Under the pieces are notes generated by a model that was not told where the DNA came from, did no database searches, and saw only the letters and a program-made list of their open reading frames with translations. The position numbers and the translations under genes were made by a program. A stretch of DNA of 64,000 bases from Chiridota heheva (taxonomy: Eukaryota; Echinodermata; Holothuroidea; Apodida; Chiridotidae), in assembly GCA_020152595.1 (NCBI GenBank), contig JAIGNY010002242.1, positions 121,001 to 185,000 on the forward strand. The letters run 5' to 3'. This document shows positions 61,801 through 64,000 of the stretch, one piece after another (the first letter of the stretch is position 1; every line of letters starts with the position of its first letter).

Positions 61801-64000
61801 GCTTGATCCATTGTATTTCTGTGTATGTTGTCATTTCTGTATTCTTATTTTTGTTTTAGTATCTAATTTTCTTGTATGTAAAGCGCTTTTGAATGTTTTT
61901 ACAAAATTAGCACTACATAAATTTATGTATTATTATTATTATTATTATTATTATTGGCACCAATAATGAAAACAAAGAATTAGATACTGTAAGTGGATTT
62001 CCCTAAAACTTAGTTTGTTATCAAAATTTCTCTGACTGGAAGTTACGGGTTCGGTAATGCTTACTTTCTTCAAGTAGCGCACTCCCCCTGCAGCTTCGAA
62101 TAGTGGAGCTCTAGACTAAACAAAATTGTTTCTTTTTTTTTGCACTAAAAAGCTTGGTTATGATAGCACAGCATGTTGCTAGATGTCAGGGGGTCTTATT
62201 TGGTATTTCAACATTTACCTGATTTTTTGCAAAACTCAGGTCAGAGGTCATGTTGAAACGTTTAAAGGATCAAAAAATTGGCCATTGAAATTTTTAGGTC
62301 ACTAAACGTAAATGCACAGGCCTAAAATGTATGCATTTTACAGAAATAGATATAATTTCAGAAGAGTTTTACCTTTAAGTACAAAAAAAGTAAAACCTAT
62401 TTTTGGCATCATCTGCATACATGTGGAAAATGGCTACCAAAATTCTAAAATCCCTACCCAAAAATGTTTGAAAGAGGGAATTTTCCTTTCTGAAAGAGAA
62501 TTTCCCTTTCAAAAATCCAAAGCTAGTGCAAACCCTGGCACACCACTGTACGTTCGCATTGGCCTATACAACACACAGTAAAACTAAAACAACAACACAG
62601 TAGGCCTACACAGAACTTCTGAAGACTGAAGCAAGACGCTGTCAATCTTACCTGTTCTGTTACTCCTTGTACCTCTTCCCAGCTTGACTTGGTATCCATA
62701 CCTCTAACATTTGGCATAAAAAACTTGCAGTTCTGTCGTAAATTTTCTCTTATCTTGGCTGTTTATGCACAGATACAATGCTTGAAAAAATGCAGATTTT
62801 GTGCATGATGCTTGGTTCGTGGCAAAGAATAGGGGGCTATTTGTTTCAATTGAAAGACTAAAACATTTTCTAAATCAAGATGAAAAAATTTCCAATTCAG
62901 ATAATGGCCTGCAGAGCTATGAGTTAAAAAAAAAAGTACCAAAATGCACCAAAAATCATCAAATTTGACAAATTTTTCCCAAATTTTAATAAATAGGGTT
63001 AGGTATGAGCAAAATTCGATTAGATTTGACCCACGTTATTTGTCTAAATAATGGTAAAAAACGAAACGAAAATTATTTTTGCAAGTGTTTTAATGTTTTT
63101 GAAAGAAAAAAATCGTTTTGGTGATTTTTTGTTACAAAAAAGAAAAGTTATGTATATTTATCTGAAAAATTTAATATGACCCCCACACAAAACACAGTAT
63201 TTTGAAAGATCTACTGTAGTACTTTCAAATGATACTACATGCACCCCTCTAGGATATTGGTATGGTCCTTGAATTTTTTTTGGAAATTGATACTTCCACA
63301 CGTCTGCTTGGGAGTTGAAAGGTTAAGTAATGCTCTCCTAGATTGTTGGTACCGACATTATCTGAAGTCTCTATTCTTCCTACTCATGTGATGCAATCAA
63401 ATTTCCCTCCCAAATGTGCAAAAGATATCAATGCACAACAAAGTAGAGTGAAATTCTCCCCTCTTCCCATGTATGGATACAATCAAGGTATCAGTTGTGC
63501 CTTCTGTACTCACCCACAGGACGTGGCGCAGAACATCGCCAGTTCTAGTTGTATCACCTTGATGGAGACGTCAGGTGTCCTCGGAAATGACCTCTACATC
63601 AGCTGCACCATGCCCTCTATTGAGCTGGGCACAGTGGGAGGGGGAACAATATTACCACCGCAAGCCGCTTGTCTGGAGGTAAGATTTTCTTATTTTGTGA
63701 GAATTCTTTTTTTATGAGAACTAACTAATGGATATTTTTCTCTAATTACTAGTCACCTTGGTCATATCTAGTATTTGATGTGCATCGCTAGTTTCTATAT
63801 CTTTCCAATGAAGCTCTAAGTAGTTCTTTGTGCATAGAGCATCTACGAACGAAGACTAAAATCTGTCAATATTCCTATAGAAAATAGGTATCAAAGAGAT
63901 TATGTACTCTTATTTTTTTGTAGATGTTAGGTGTAAGAGGGGCTTCAACAGACAAACCTGGTCATAATGCCTGTCAACTGGCCCAGATAGTGTGTGGAGC
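6715..64000 (+). CDS. HMGCR: 3-hydroxy-3-methylglutaryl-CoA reductase gene (3' incomplete)
   Basis: Encodes the ER membrane enzyme that reduces HMG-CoA to mevalonate with two NADPH, the committed step of the mevalonate (sterol and isoprenoid) pathway. Coding runs from the ATG at 6728 through 17 exons. All 16 introns are GT-AG and the phases are consistent, giving about 848 residues before the window ends; the human protein has 888. Visible in order: eight membrane spans with a sterol-sensing domain (about 55-220), a linker (340-460) and the catalytic domain, with TTEGC (Glu563), SGNFCTDKK (Lys695), DAMGMNM (657-663) and Asp771. These match human Glu559, Lys691, 653-659 and Asp767 with a constant offset of four. 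The start is chosen because [12 protein letters not shown] aligns with the N-terminus of animal HMGCR and follows a good acceptor. The gene spans over 57 kb because of repeat-filled introns. No second copy or disrupting mutation is seen. Confidence 0.97.
7538..7649 (+). CDS. HMGCR: HMGCR exon 2: second span with Insig-type motif
   Basis: Encodes residues 54-90 and one base of Gly91. It covers span 2 of the sterol-sensing domain. Where mammals have YIYF, the motif needed for Insig binding and sterol-triggered degradation, this protein has YVYL (73-76). The following cytosolic loop ends LGSKYILG; Lys87 aligns with human Lys89, one of the two ubiquitinated lysines. The donor is GTAAGT, phase 1. 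Confidence 0.96.
7925..8490. repeat. Degenerate about 26-bp minisatellite, intron 2
   Basis: Roughly twenty variants of TTTTGGTAATCATATGAAAA follow one another with many point changes and small indels. No promoter or gene is seen. The divergence suggests an old array. Confidence 0.8.
9340..9600. repeat. G-rich 18-19 bp minisatellite, intron 2
   Basis: Tandem variants of GATGGTAGGTGAATGGGG, with early units reading GATGATTTTAGGTGAATG. The G/C imbalance between strands is strong. It is preceded by a G-rich run near 9250. Confidence 0.8.
9690..10400 (+). repeat. Minisatellite-bearing repeat M, copy 1 (intron 2)
   Basis: About 22-bp units (GGGATGGCATGTGGGACAGG variants) run for 500 bases, then a unique tail follows: TTGATTGCAGGTGTGATGGC through ATGTTATTAGCAGCGAGG. 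The same array plus tail recurs in intron 6, so the whole package is a dispersed element, not a local expansion. Confidence 0.8.
11267..11354 (+). CDS. HMGCR: HMGCR exon 3: third span
   Basis: Encodes residues 91-119 plus two bases of 120. The sequence [20 protein letters not shown] is a membrane span matching human span 3, followed by the lumenal LTGL turn. It joins exon 2 in phase 1 and exon 4 in phase 2, restoring the conserved LTGLNEA. Confidence 0.95.
11571..12833 (+). mobile_element. H element, copy 2 (5' end lost), intron 3
   Basis: Begins in the TG/TATG microsatellite, without the start hairpin, and continues through alternating A and B core monomers (CATGCATATTAATGAGTAGG blocks near 11780 and 12090). 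It ends TATCGGAACCACTCAACATT then TTTCTAGTTT, the family 3' end. Confidence 0.75.
13050..13320 (+). repeat. Two degenerate pieces of the CCTA-tailed SINE
   Basis: Segments such as TTCACTGGTACTTCACAATT and GGACATGCATCTCTATATAA, then a run ending AAAATACCCAC, match parts of the SINE copies at 24860-25015 and 27205-27350. Two partial copies lie head to tail. Confidence 0.55.
13430..14350 (+). repeat. Diverged tandem duplication, intron 3
   Basis: Two related blocks lie about 600 bases apart. Each has an A-rich stretch with TTAACAAA and later AATGCCTGCAAGT, TTCACTC, AACCTTGG and ACCCACCACTT. The second copy is shorter. Neither encodes anything recognisable. Confidence 0.65.
14835..15690 (-). pseudogene. 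Mutator-like (MULE) transposase pseudogene
   Basis: The minus strand reads [17 protein letters not shown], then [30 protein letters not shown], a WCPSMKGD block, then after a stop [20 protein letters not shown] and GRKRLETA. This order (GHVQKR, GKGRLT, YYGLAIR, DWC, NTNES..IW, GRK) is that of the Mutator-like transposase family common in marine invertebrates. The upstream part ([19 protein letters not shown]) has an in-frame stop, another stop follows HGGT, and a frameshift precedes [13 protein letters not shown]. It is therefore inactive and 5' truncated. No terminal repeats were identified. The domain order is seen directly; the superfamily comes from recall of the family. Confidence 0.85.
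16434..16505. repeat. Three copies of a 23-bp unit
   Basis: CAACTATGTGTACGTTTGAA plus three As is repeated three times, almost without change, in intron 3. Confidence 0.85.
17407..17650. repeat. 20-bp AT-rich minisatellite
   Basis: About 12 copies of ATGGTTTATAGCATATTTTC, with variants (TTTTAGC, ATAGTTTATAGC). The phase is constant, three units per 60 bases. It ends about 25 bases before the 14-bp array, so two unrelated minisatellites are adjacent. Confidence 0.9.
17675..18389. repeat. 14-bp minisatellite, about 51 identical copies
   Basis: The unit CTGTCCATGGGTAC repeats about 51 times with no variant that I can see. Each unit holds two palindromic hexamers (CCATGG and GGTACC) overlapping by one G. 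The unit has no stop codon in any frame and its length is not a multiple of three, so all frames on both strands stay open. The apparent proteins ([14 protein letters not shown] repeats) are artefacts. Such uniformity indicates very recent expansion or homogenisation. Confidence 0.95.
18390..19267. other. Intron 3, 3' part: no gene seen
   Basis: AT-rich DNA. The first 120 bases (with TTTGCCAAACATATCTC) resemble a decayed dispersed repeat. Nothing else is recognised before exon 4. Confidence 0.5.
19268..19458 (+). CDS. HMGCR: HMGCR exon 4: fourth and fifth spans
   Basis: Encodes residues 120-183 and one base of Gly184. It contains [19 protein letters not shown] (span 4 into the loop) and [15 protein letters not shown] (span 5), both strongly conserved parts of the sterol-sensing domain. 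The acceptor is TCCACAG; the donor is G|GTATGT. Confidence 0.96.
19919..22295 (+). mobile_element. Long-inverted-repeat element T, short copy (intron 4)
   Basis: The left arm begins TTTACTTCAAGTTATACCTT and runs about 150 bases, with ACCAGCCCAGCCCTGACCTC. An inverted copy of this arm lies at the right end (GAGGTCAGGGCTGGGCTGGT near 22152). The right end also holds an inverted copy of the first 45 bases (21985-22029) and a pair of GGGGTAAA-type inverted ends. The interior is GC-richer than its surroundings. No transposase is recognised. It shares both ends and internal blocks with the 6-kb copy in intron 11, so it is probably an internally deleted form. I found no convincing target duplication. 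Confidence 0.75.
22831..23005 (+). repeat. Poly(T) run and AAGATTCACC-type repeats
   Basis: A run of about 30 T residues is followed by four spaced copies of GGTCAAGATTCACC-like sequence. A related set occurs at 24295-24415 in the same intron. They look like a short degenerate tandem family of unknown origin. Confidence 0.6.
23024..23100 (+). repeat. H element, 5' fragment
   Basis: Contains GTTGATGCGATAGCATCAGG, the hairpin start of the H family, plus the following CATAATGGCG and TATG repeats, then stops abruptly. No core monomers are present. Confidence 0.7.
23160..23640 (+). mobile_element. Jockey-like LINE fragment
   Basis: One frame reads [20 protein letters not shown] then [18 protein letters not shown] and a stop. 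RLGHT, the THSHLL block and the C-x2-C pair mark the C-terminal RNase H region of Jockey/I-type retrotransposons. The rest is C/T-rich and degraded. It is related to the fragment near 2480. Confidence 0.65.
23645..24290. other. Intron 4, no feature recognised
   Basis: AT-rich, with random short open frames. A CTTACTTACGCC stretch near 24177 resembles common dispersed repeats but is too short to classify. Confidence 0.45.
24563..24669 (+). CDS. HMGCR: HMGCR exon 5: sixth span
   Basis: Encodes residues 184-219, including [19 protein letters not shown] and the [11 protein letters not shown] end of span 6, nearly the same as in vertebrates. The acceptor is TTTGTAG and the donor GTGAGT, phase 0. 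Confidence 0.96.
24860..25015 (+). mobile_element. tRNA-derived SINE with CCTA tail, copy 1 (intron 5)
   Basis: Contains a B-box-like GGTCCCGGGCTCATTC, then TTCATTCACCAGTGCCACAC, GGCCATGGACATCTC and GAGGATGTAAAATACC, ending in a short CACCTACCTACCCAC tail. It is closely related to the copy at 27205-27350. Internal polymerase III promoter boxes suggest a tRNA-derived SINE. Confidence 0.65.
25317..25442 (+). CDS. HMGCR: HMGCR exon 6: cytosolic loop with degradation lysine
   Basis: Encodes residues 220-261, the cytosolic loop between spans 6 and 7. The acidic [12 protein letters not shown] block and QRVKMIM are conserved. Lys258 aligns with human Lys248, the main ubiquitination site, so both degradation lysines are retained. 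Phase 0 at both ends. Confidence 0.96.
25640..25905 (-). mobile_element. tRNA-derived SINE, second family, reverse copy (intron 6)
   Basis: Read on the minus strand it has an A-box-like start, a GGTTCAATTTCTGCC B-box, then a GCAAGAC block and GGCATCCTATTCAGGGAGAG, in the same order as the + strand copy at 30880-31130. Confidence 0.65.
26045..26460 (+). repeat. Minisatellite-bearing repeat M, copy 2 (intron 6)
   Basis: The same 22-bp type units and the same unique tail (TTGATTGCAGGTGTGATGGC, ATGTTATTAGCAGCGAGG) as in intron 2, with similar order and spacing. The array is shorter. Copy 1 and copy 2 are in the same orientation. Confidence 0.8.
27014..27168 (+). CDS. HMGCR: HMGCR exon 7: seventh span and lumenal loop
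   Basis: Encodes residues 262-312 plus two bases. [16 protein letters not shown] is span 7. The lumenal loop that follows differs from vertebrates but keeps one N-glycosylation sequon (Asn288-Leu-Ser), comparable to the glycosylated loop in mammals. It ends at LWQFYLW, matching human LWQFYLS. Confidence 0.94.
27205..27350 (+). mobile_element. tRNA-derived SINE with CCTA tail, copy 2 (intron 7)
   Basis: GGTCCCGGGTTCACTCTC is a good B-box. TTCACCAGTGCTTCACAACT, GGGCATCTCTATAGAACCAT and GAGAAAGGGATGTAAAATGC follow, then a vestigial CCTACC tail. Confidence 0.7.
27440..27990 (+). pseudogene. CR1-like LINE reverse transcriptase remnant (intron 7)
   Basis: Translation in shifting frames gives [14 protein letters not shown], then [20 protein letters not shown] with ESML, then LITLE, a stop, and [16 protein letters not shown]. 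This is the well-known C-terminal region of CR1-type reverse transcriptases (LVRPHLEY...RRATRLIPGLRNLSYEERL...TLEYRRLRGDLIEVFKILNG). Stops and at least one frameshift show it is dead. Confidence 0.85.
28295..28452 (+). CDS. HMGCR: HMGCR exon 8: eighth span and start of linker
   Basis: Encodes residues 313-365 plus one base. [20 protein letters not shown] is the last membrane span, after which the chain enters the cytosol. The rest is poorly conserved, polar linker. The GTGAGC donor is in phase 1. Confidence 0.93.
28629..28772 (+). repeat. Upstream arm of inverted repeat around exon 9
   Basis: Contains GATAGAGGACTAATAAAG, GGTGAAAAAAAGCATGTTGA and CAAAGATTTCACCA. Its reverse complement, at roughly 75-80% identity by eye, lies on the other side of exon 9. 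A partial direct copy is at 29430-29570, and a weaker one at 28487-28560, so it belongs to a small dispersed family. Confidence 0.75.
28895..29178 (+). CDS. HMGCR: HMGCR exon 9: charged linker
   Basis: Encodes residues 366-460, the flexible linker joining membrane and catalytic domains. It is rich in Ser, Asp, Glu, Lys and Arg (for example [19 protein letters not shown]) and resembles vertebrates only at its end ([13 protein letters not shown] against RPNEECLQILGNA). The first of two possible AGs is used, because it alone keeps frame with exon 8. The exon lies between inverted intronic repeats (see findings). Confidence 0.93.
29430..29570 (+). repeat. Direct partial copy of the exon 9 flanking repeat
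   Basis: Shares ACCATGTTGATATTTTATTC and a later TTATACTGGCAGAT with the segment at 28685-28815, in the same orientation. Confidence 0.55.
29768..29913 (-). repeat. Downstream arm of inverted repeat around exon 9
   Basis: Reads TGGTGAAATCTTTGAAATGC, ATCAACATGATTTTTTCACC and TTAGTCCTCTATCAT, the reverse complement of the upstream arm. It ends in ATTCCTTTAAA, complementary to the TTTAAAAGGAAT start of the other arm. Confidence 0.75.
30098..30292 (+). CDS. HMGCR: HMGCR exon 10: start of catalytic region
   Basis: Encodes residues 461-525, the N-terminal helices of the reductase domain: [21 protein letters not shown], then [11 protein letters not shown] and [12 protein letters not shown], each matching the vertebrate order. 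Phase 0 at both ends (65 codons). Confidence 0.96.
30574..30732 (+). CDS. HMGCR: HMGCR exon 11: catalytic glutamate
   Basis: Encodes residues 526-578. It contains the [17 protein letters not shown] signature and [19 protein letters not shown], in which Glu563 corresponds to catalytic Glu559 of human HMGCR. The last codons read RALH, where vertebrates have RAIG. Phase 0 at both ends. Confidence 0.97.
30880..31130 (+). mobile_element. tRNA-derived SINE, second family (intron 11)
   Basis: The head TAGCTCAGTGGTTAAGGAGT is a tRNA-like A-box and GAGTTCAATTCCTGCC a B-box. A body with TTGAGCAAGGCACTTTACTC and GGCATCCTGTCTAGGGGGAG follows, the general layout of tRNA-type SINEs in marine invertebrates. 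A reverse copy is in intron 6. Confidence 0.75.
31735..34045 (+). mobile_element. Repeat R, copy 1, split by an H element (intron 11)
   Basis: An element of about 1 kb, unclassified, recognised because a second copy lies in intron 15. Shared landmarks in order: TGCTATCTTTATGACGTTTT, GATACCACGTTTTAATTTTT, AGGTATGAGCAAAATT, TATTTTGAAAGAT and GATACTA then ACCCCT. It is interrupted by the H element at 32562-33840, which is absent from copy 2. Confidence 0.75.
32562..33840 (+). mobile_element. H element, copy 3, inserted in repeat R
   Basis: Starts GGTTCCAAAGCGATAACATC then AGGAACC, followed by a shortened TG region, seven or eight A/B core monomers (CATGCATATTAATGAGTAGG, GCATAGTGGGCGGGGCTTGA), and ends GCATCGGAACTAC then TTTTTGGTTCTAGTTT. 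Comparison with the empty site in intron 15 supports these limits. Confidence 0.85.
34930..35700. repeat. Degenerate about 80-bp tandem array (intron 11)
   Basis: About nine diverged units, each with GAAGCCCTGCATTT, TTTTGATAGCAGAAAATTGC and TTGTGTCAAATCCAG-like blocks. Spacing varies. No coding signal. Confidence 0.7.
36165..36330 (+). repeat. H element, short 5' fragment (intron 11)
   Basis: Has GCAAAGGAACCTATG, a (TG)n run, a CTCAAGATAGG-type monomer start and TGTGCCCTATTGTTTTTGGT, then switches directly into the next array. Confidence 0.6.
36366..36860 (+). repeat. Three copies of a 150-bp unit with AGGTCA-type motifs
   Basis: Each unit contains AATAACTCTTAGTGCCAA, GGGACAAGTTGTGTATGGAG, GGCCATGTGATTGAAGGTCA and AGGTCAGGGTCAAAAACAAT. 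Units 1 and 2 abut at 150-base spacing; the third is offset by about 50 extra bases. Confidence 0.85.
36861..38025. other. Intron 11, no feature recognised
   Basis: AT-rich, with short random open frames (for example 37379-37573). No repeat with a partner elsewhere in the window was noticed. Confidence 0.45.
38026..38790 (+). mobile_element. H element, copy 4, 3' truncated (intron 11)
   Basis: Begins GGTTCTGATGCTAATAGCAT then AAGGAAGTC, followed by TATG repeats and about five A/B monomers, then fades into unrelated AT-rich DNA without the family 3' end. Confidence 0.7.
39349..45429 (+). mobile_element. Long-inverted-repeat element T, long copy (intron 11)
   Basis: The left arm (TTTACTTCAAGTTATATCTT, then TCTAACGCACTTCTAACC) has its inverted copy at the right end (near 45290-45390: GGTCAGGGCTGGGTTGGTAA). 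The same nested right-end structure as the intron 4 copy is present, ending GCTTAGCGGGGTAAA. Blocks such as CTGCTCGAGCCACACCCCAC and GAGTTTTCTGCTTTCC are shared between copies. The extra 3.5 kb includes a degenerate repeat field. No transposase is recognised, so it is either non-autonomous or of an unfamiliar type. Confidence 0.75.
40560..43260. repeat. GC-richer degenerate repeat field inside the long T element
   Basis: Many variants of GGCTCGTATAGCATACGTAG, TACGTTAAC, CCACGGTTGCAACAACC and TACGGCGGTAGTCC recur at loose 100-200 base intervals. Base composition differs visibly from the AT-rich flanks. Short open frames on both strands show no recognisable domain. Confidence 0.6.
45448..46035 (+). 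mobile_element. L2/CR1-type LINE, 3' end (intron 11)
   Basis: An open frame reads [19 protein letters not shown], then [60 protein letters not shown] and FKTNLKTHL, the canonical C-terminus of this LINE group. A 3' untranslated part ends CGCATTATAAATCTTATT and an (ATT)n tail. It is 5' truncated right next to the T element, yet the remaining frame of more than 120 codons is intact, suggesting a younger insertion. Confidence 0.9.
46099..46160 (+). repeat. Solo 3' tail of an H-related element
   Basis: GCAGGTGGGATATGTAACGA, GCATCAGAACCACATAACCT and TTTTGGTTTCT match the segment at 5989-6055. Confidence 0.5.
46240..46325 (+). CDS. HMGCR: HMGCR exon 12: substrate-binding loop
   Basis: Encodes residues 579-606 plus two bases. 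[20 protein letters not shown] keeps the DGMTRGP signature; Arg594 matches human Arg590, which contacts the HMG moiety. The glycine loop before it (ASGGVKS) differs from vertebrate LGGGASS. It follows the 15.5-kb intron 11 in phase 0. Confidence 0.95.
46326..47678. other. Intron 12, 5' part: no feature recognised
   Basis: Ordinary intronic sequence with random short open frames on both strands; no repeat partner was noticed. Confidence 0.45.
49810..50420. repeat. Three tandem units of about 225-243 bp
   Basis: Each unit starts AAATGGCCGCGGCCCGCCGA (third unit: GGCAGCGGCCCGCCGAG) and carries AACGGGTGGGGTGGGGATGT and ATACAGAAACA. The third is shortened. They lie inside the 4.8-kb element and echo the GC-rich sequence near its ends. 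Confidence 0.85.
51381..51854 (+). pseudogene. Unrecognised open frame with one stop, inside the 4.8-kb element
   Basis: Two consecutive open stretches share a frame and are separated by a single TAG, giving about 157 codons. The sequence is Cys- and aromatic-rich ([35 protein letters not shown]). I do not recognise it. It may be a remnant of the element's own gene or a chance open frame. Confidence 0.3.
52621..52798 (+). CDS. HMGCR: HMGCR exon 13: NADPH-binding motif
   Basis: Encodes residues 607-666. [20 protein letters not shown] and [20 protein letters not shown] are clearly conserved; DAMGMNM (657-663) is the dinucleotide-binding signature. The acceptor is TTTACTACAG; it ends in phase 0. 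Confidence 0.97.
53620..53790 (+). CDS. HMGCR: HMGCR exon 14: catalytic lysine
   Basis: Encodes residues 667-723. [20 protein letters not shown] includes Ser688, Asp694, Lys695 and Lys696, equivalent to human Ser684, Asp690, Lys691 (catalytic) and Lys692, which also line the statin pocket. [14 protein letters not shown] follows. Phase 0 at both ends. Confidence 0.97.
53978..55426 (+). mobile_element. H element, copy 5 (intron 14)
   Basis: Starts GGTTCCCATGCTAATAGCAT then AAGGAACC. It lacks the long TG run but has about nine A/B monomers, and ends GCATTGGAATCACTAAACAT then TTTTGGTTTTCTGGTTT. Flanking sequence gives no obvious duplication. Confidence 0.8.
55925..56040 (+). mobile_element. 3' part of a CCTA-tailed SINE (intron 14)
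   Basis: ACGGCCATGAATATCTCCAT and GTTGAAAAAGGGATGTAAAT then ACC match the 3' halves of the SINEs in introns 5 and 7. Its CCTA-type tail runs straight into the giant minisatellite. Confidence 0.65.
56030..59527. repeat. Giant C-rich minisatellite, 18-20 bp units (intron 14)
   Basis: About 3.5 kb of tandem units in successive zones: CACCTACCTACCTCTACATG (start), a mixed zone with CACCCCACGTG, a long zone of CACCCACCCACCGCCACG with an optional TG, and at the end near-perfect CACCTACCCACCGCTACGTG. All C is on + and all G on -. Almost no stop codons occur in any frame, so open frames of over 1000 codons (Pro/Thr/His-rich on +, Gly/Val/Trp-rich on -) are artefacts: no start context, splice logic or known domain. 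It stops about 25 bases before the exon 15 acceptor. Confidence 0.95.
59552..59692 (+). CDS. HMGCR: HMGCR exon 15: [10 protein letters not shown] helix region
   Basis: Encodes residues 724-770. [20 protein letters not shown] and [17 protein letters not shown] are close to vertebrate HMGCR. The acceptor ACATTTTATAG has a short AT-rich pyrimidine tract, because the 3.5-kb C-rich minisatellite ends about 25 bases upstream. The donor is GTGAGA, phase 0. Confidence 0.97.
60835..61430. repeat. G-rich 27-30 bp minisatellite (intron 15)
   Basis: Variants of GGGAGGGAGGGATGGATGGC then ATCA, about twenty units, irregular. Strong G strand bias. Open frames here (GREGGMDGI-type) are artefacts. Confidence 0.85.
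61500..61668 (-). repeat. H element, 5' fragment in reverse orientation
   Basis: On the minus strand it reads GCATCAGGAACCTATGCAGT, then TG/TATG repeats and a GCTTGTAAACAAGATATCTC monomer start, the normal order at the H 5' end. Confidence 0.7.
61669..61960 (+). mobile_element. L2/CR1-type LINE 3' end (intron 15)
   Basis: Translation gives GERAFA, a stop, then [20 protein letters not shown] and [18 protein letters not shown], the usual LINE C-terminus. The 3' untranslated part has GTAAAGCGCTTTTGAATG and ends in (ATT)n. Short, 5' truncated copy. Confidence 0.8.
63520..63678 (+). CDS. HMGCR: HMGCR exon 16: catalytic aspartate
   Basis: Encodes residues 771-823. It opens with Asp771 (human catalytic Asp767) in [19 protein letters not shown] and ends [20 protein letters not shown], a family signature. 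Phase 0 at both ends. Confidence 0.97.
63924..64000 (+). CDS. HMGCR: HMGCR exon 17, cut by the window end
   Basis: Starts after TTTTTTTGTAG and encodes [20 protein letters not shown] then QIVCG, matching human [20 protein letters not shown]. The catalytic His and the regulatory Ser of the C-terminus must lie just outside the window. Confidence 0.96.
   Translation, partial: MLGVRGASTDKPGHNACQLAQIVCG

Larger units (their letters stand above)
59928..62537. mobile_element. hAT-like TIR element with nested cargo (intron 15)
   Basis: Left end CAGAGTTTGCATTAGC; right end reversed CAGGGTTTGCACTAGC (14 of 16 match). The left flank GCACACAC and right flank GCACACCAC fit an 8-bp target duplication with one inserted base, and the unoccupied copy of repeat R reads GCAAACAC at this point. 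CAG ends and 8-bp duplications are typical of hAT elements. The inside holds a minisatellite, an H fragment and a LINE end rather than a transposase. Confidence 0.7.
59735..63340 (+). mobile_element. Repeat R, copy 2, split by a hAT-like element (intron 15)
   Basis: Same landmarks as copy 1 (TGCTATCTTTATGACGTTTT, GATACCACGTTTTAATTTTT, AGGTATGAGCAAAATT, ACCCCTCTAGGATATTGGTA). It lacks the H insertion of copy 1 but is interrupted at 59928-62537. Confidence 0.75.

Overview
This is an intron-rich animal nuclear sequence. It carries one clear protein-coding gene, the HMG-CoA reductase gene (HMGCR), on the + strand. I can follow 17 exons, all with GT-AG boundaries and matching phases, from an ATG at 6728 to the window edge at 64000. 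Joined, they encode about 848 residues with no internal stop. The missing C-terminus (roughly 40-50 residues, including the catalytic His and the phosphorylated Ser known in the human enzyme) lies beyond the window. The protein has the eight-span sterol-sensing membrane domain (exons 1-8), a variable charged linker (exons 8-9) and the cytosolic reductase domain (exons 10-17). A splice acceptor 13 bases upstream of the ATG implies at least one 5' untranslated exon further upstream, which I could not find.

The organism is probably a marine invertebrate. The DNA is AT-rich, the introns are very large (intron 11 is about 15.5 kb), and they hold Mutator-like, CR1/L2-like and Jockey-like remnants, tRNA-derived SINEs and many minisatellites. 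An echinoderm or other invertebrate deuterostome is my best guess, but the sequence alone does not prove it. There are no bacterial operons, CRISPR arrays, rRNA genes or viral genes.

Layout. 1-6714: upstream DNA with a weak possible exon, a decayed LINE and the first long copy of a hairpin-ended dispersed element (called H here). 6715-11354: exons 1-3; intron 2 holds three minisatellites. 11355-19267 (intron 3): an H copy, SINE remnants, a tandem duplication, a Mutator-like transposase pseudogene and two adjoining minisatellites, one a 14-bp unit repeated about 51 times. 19268-25442: exons 4-6; intron 4 holds a 2.4-kb inverted-repeat element and a LINE fragment. 25443-30732: exons 7-11, with a SINE, a minisatellite, a CR1-like pseudo-LINE and an inverted repeat pair around exon 9. 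30733-46239 (intron 11): a pile of nested elements, including a 6-kb relative of the intron 4 element and a LINE 3' end. 46240-53790: exons 12-14; intron 12 is mostly a 4.8-kb element with 8-bp target duplications. 53791-59551 (intron 14): an H copy, then a 3.5-kb C-rich minisatellite that starts at a SINE tail and stops about 25 bases before exon 15. 59552-64000: exons 15-17; intron 15 holds a hAT-like element inserted in an older repeat whose other copy, in intron 11, preserves the empty site.

The long open frames in the minisatellites (17.6-18.6 kb and 56.0-59.6 kb, both strands) are artefacts of stop-free tandem units, not genes. The most interesting material is the repeat structure around a metabolically important gene: reciprocal filled and empty insertion sites, a SINE-seeded giant minisatellite, inverted repeats around one exon, and an uncharacterised element family with an alternating two-monomer core.
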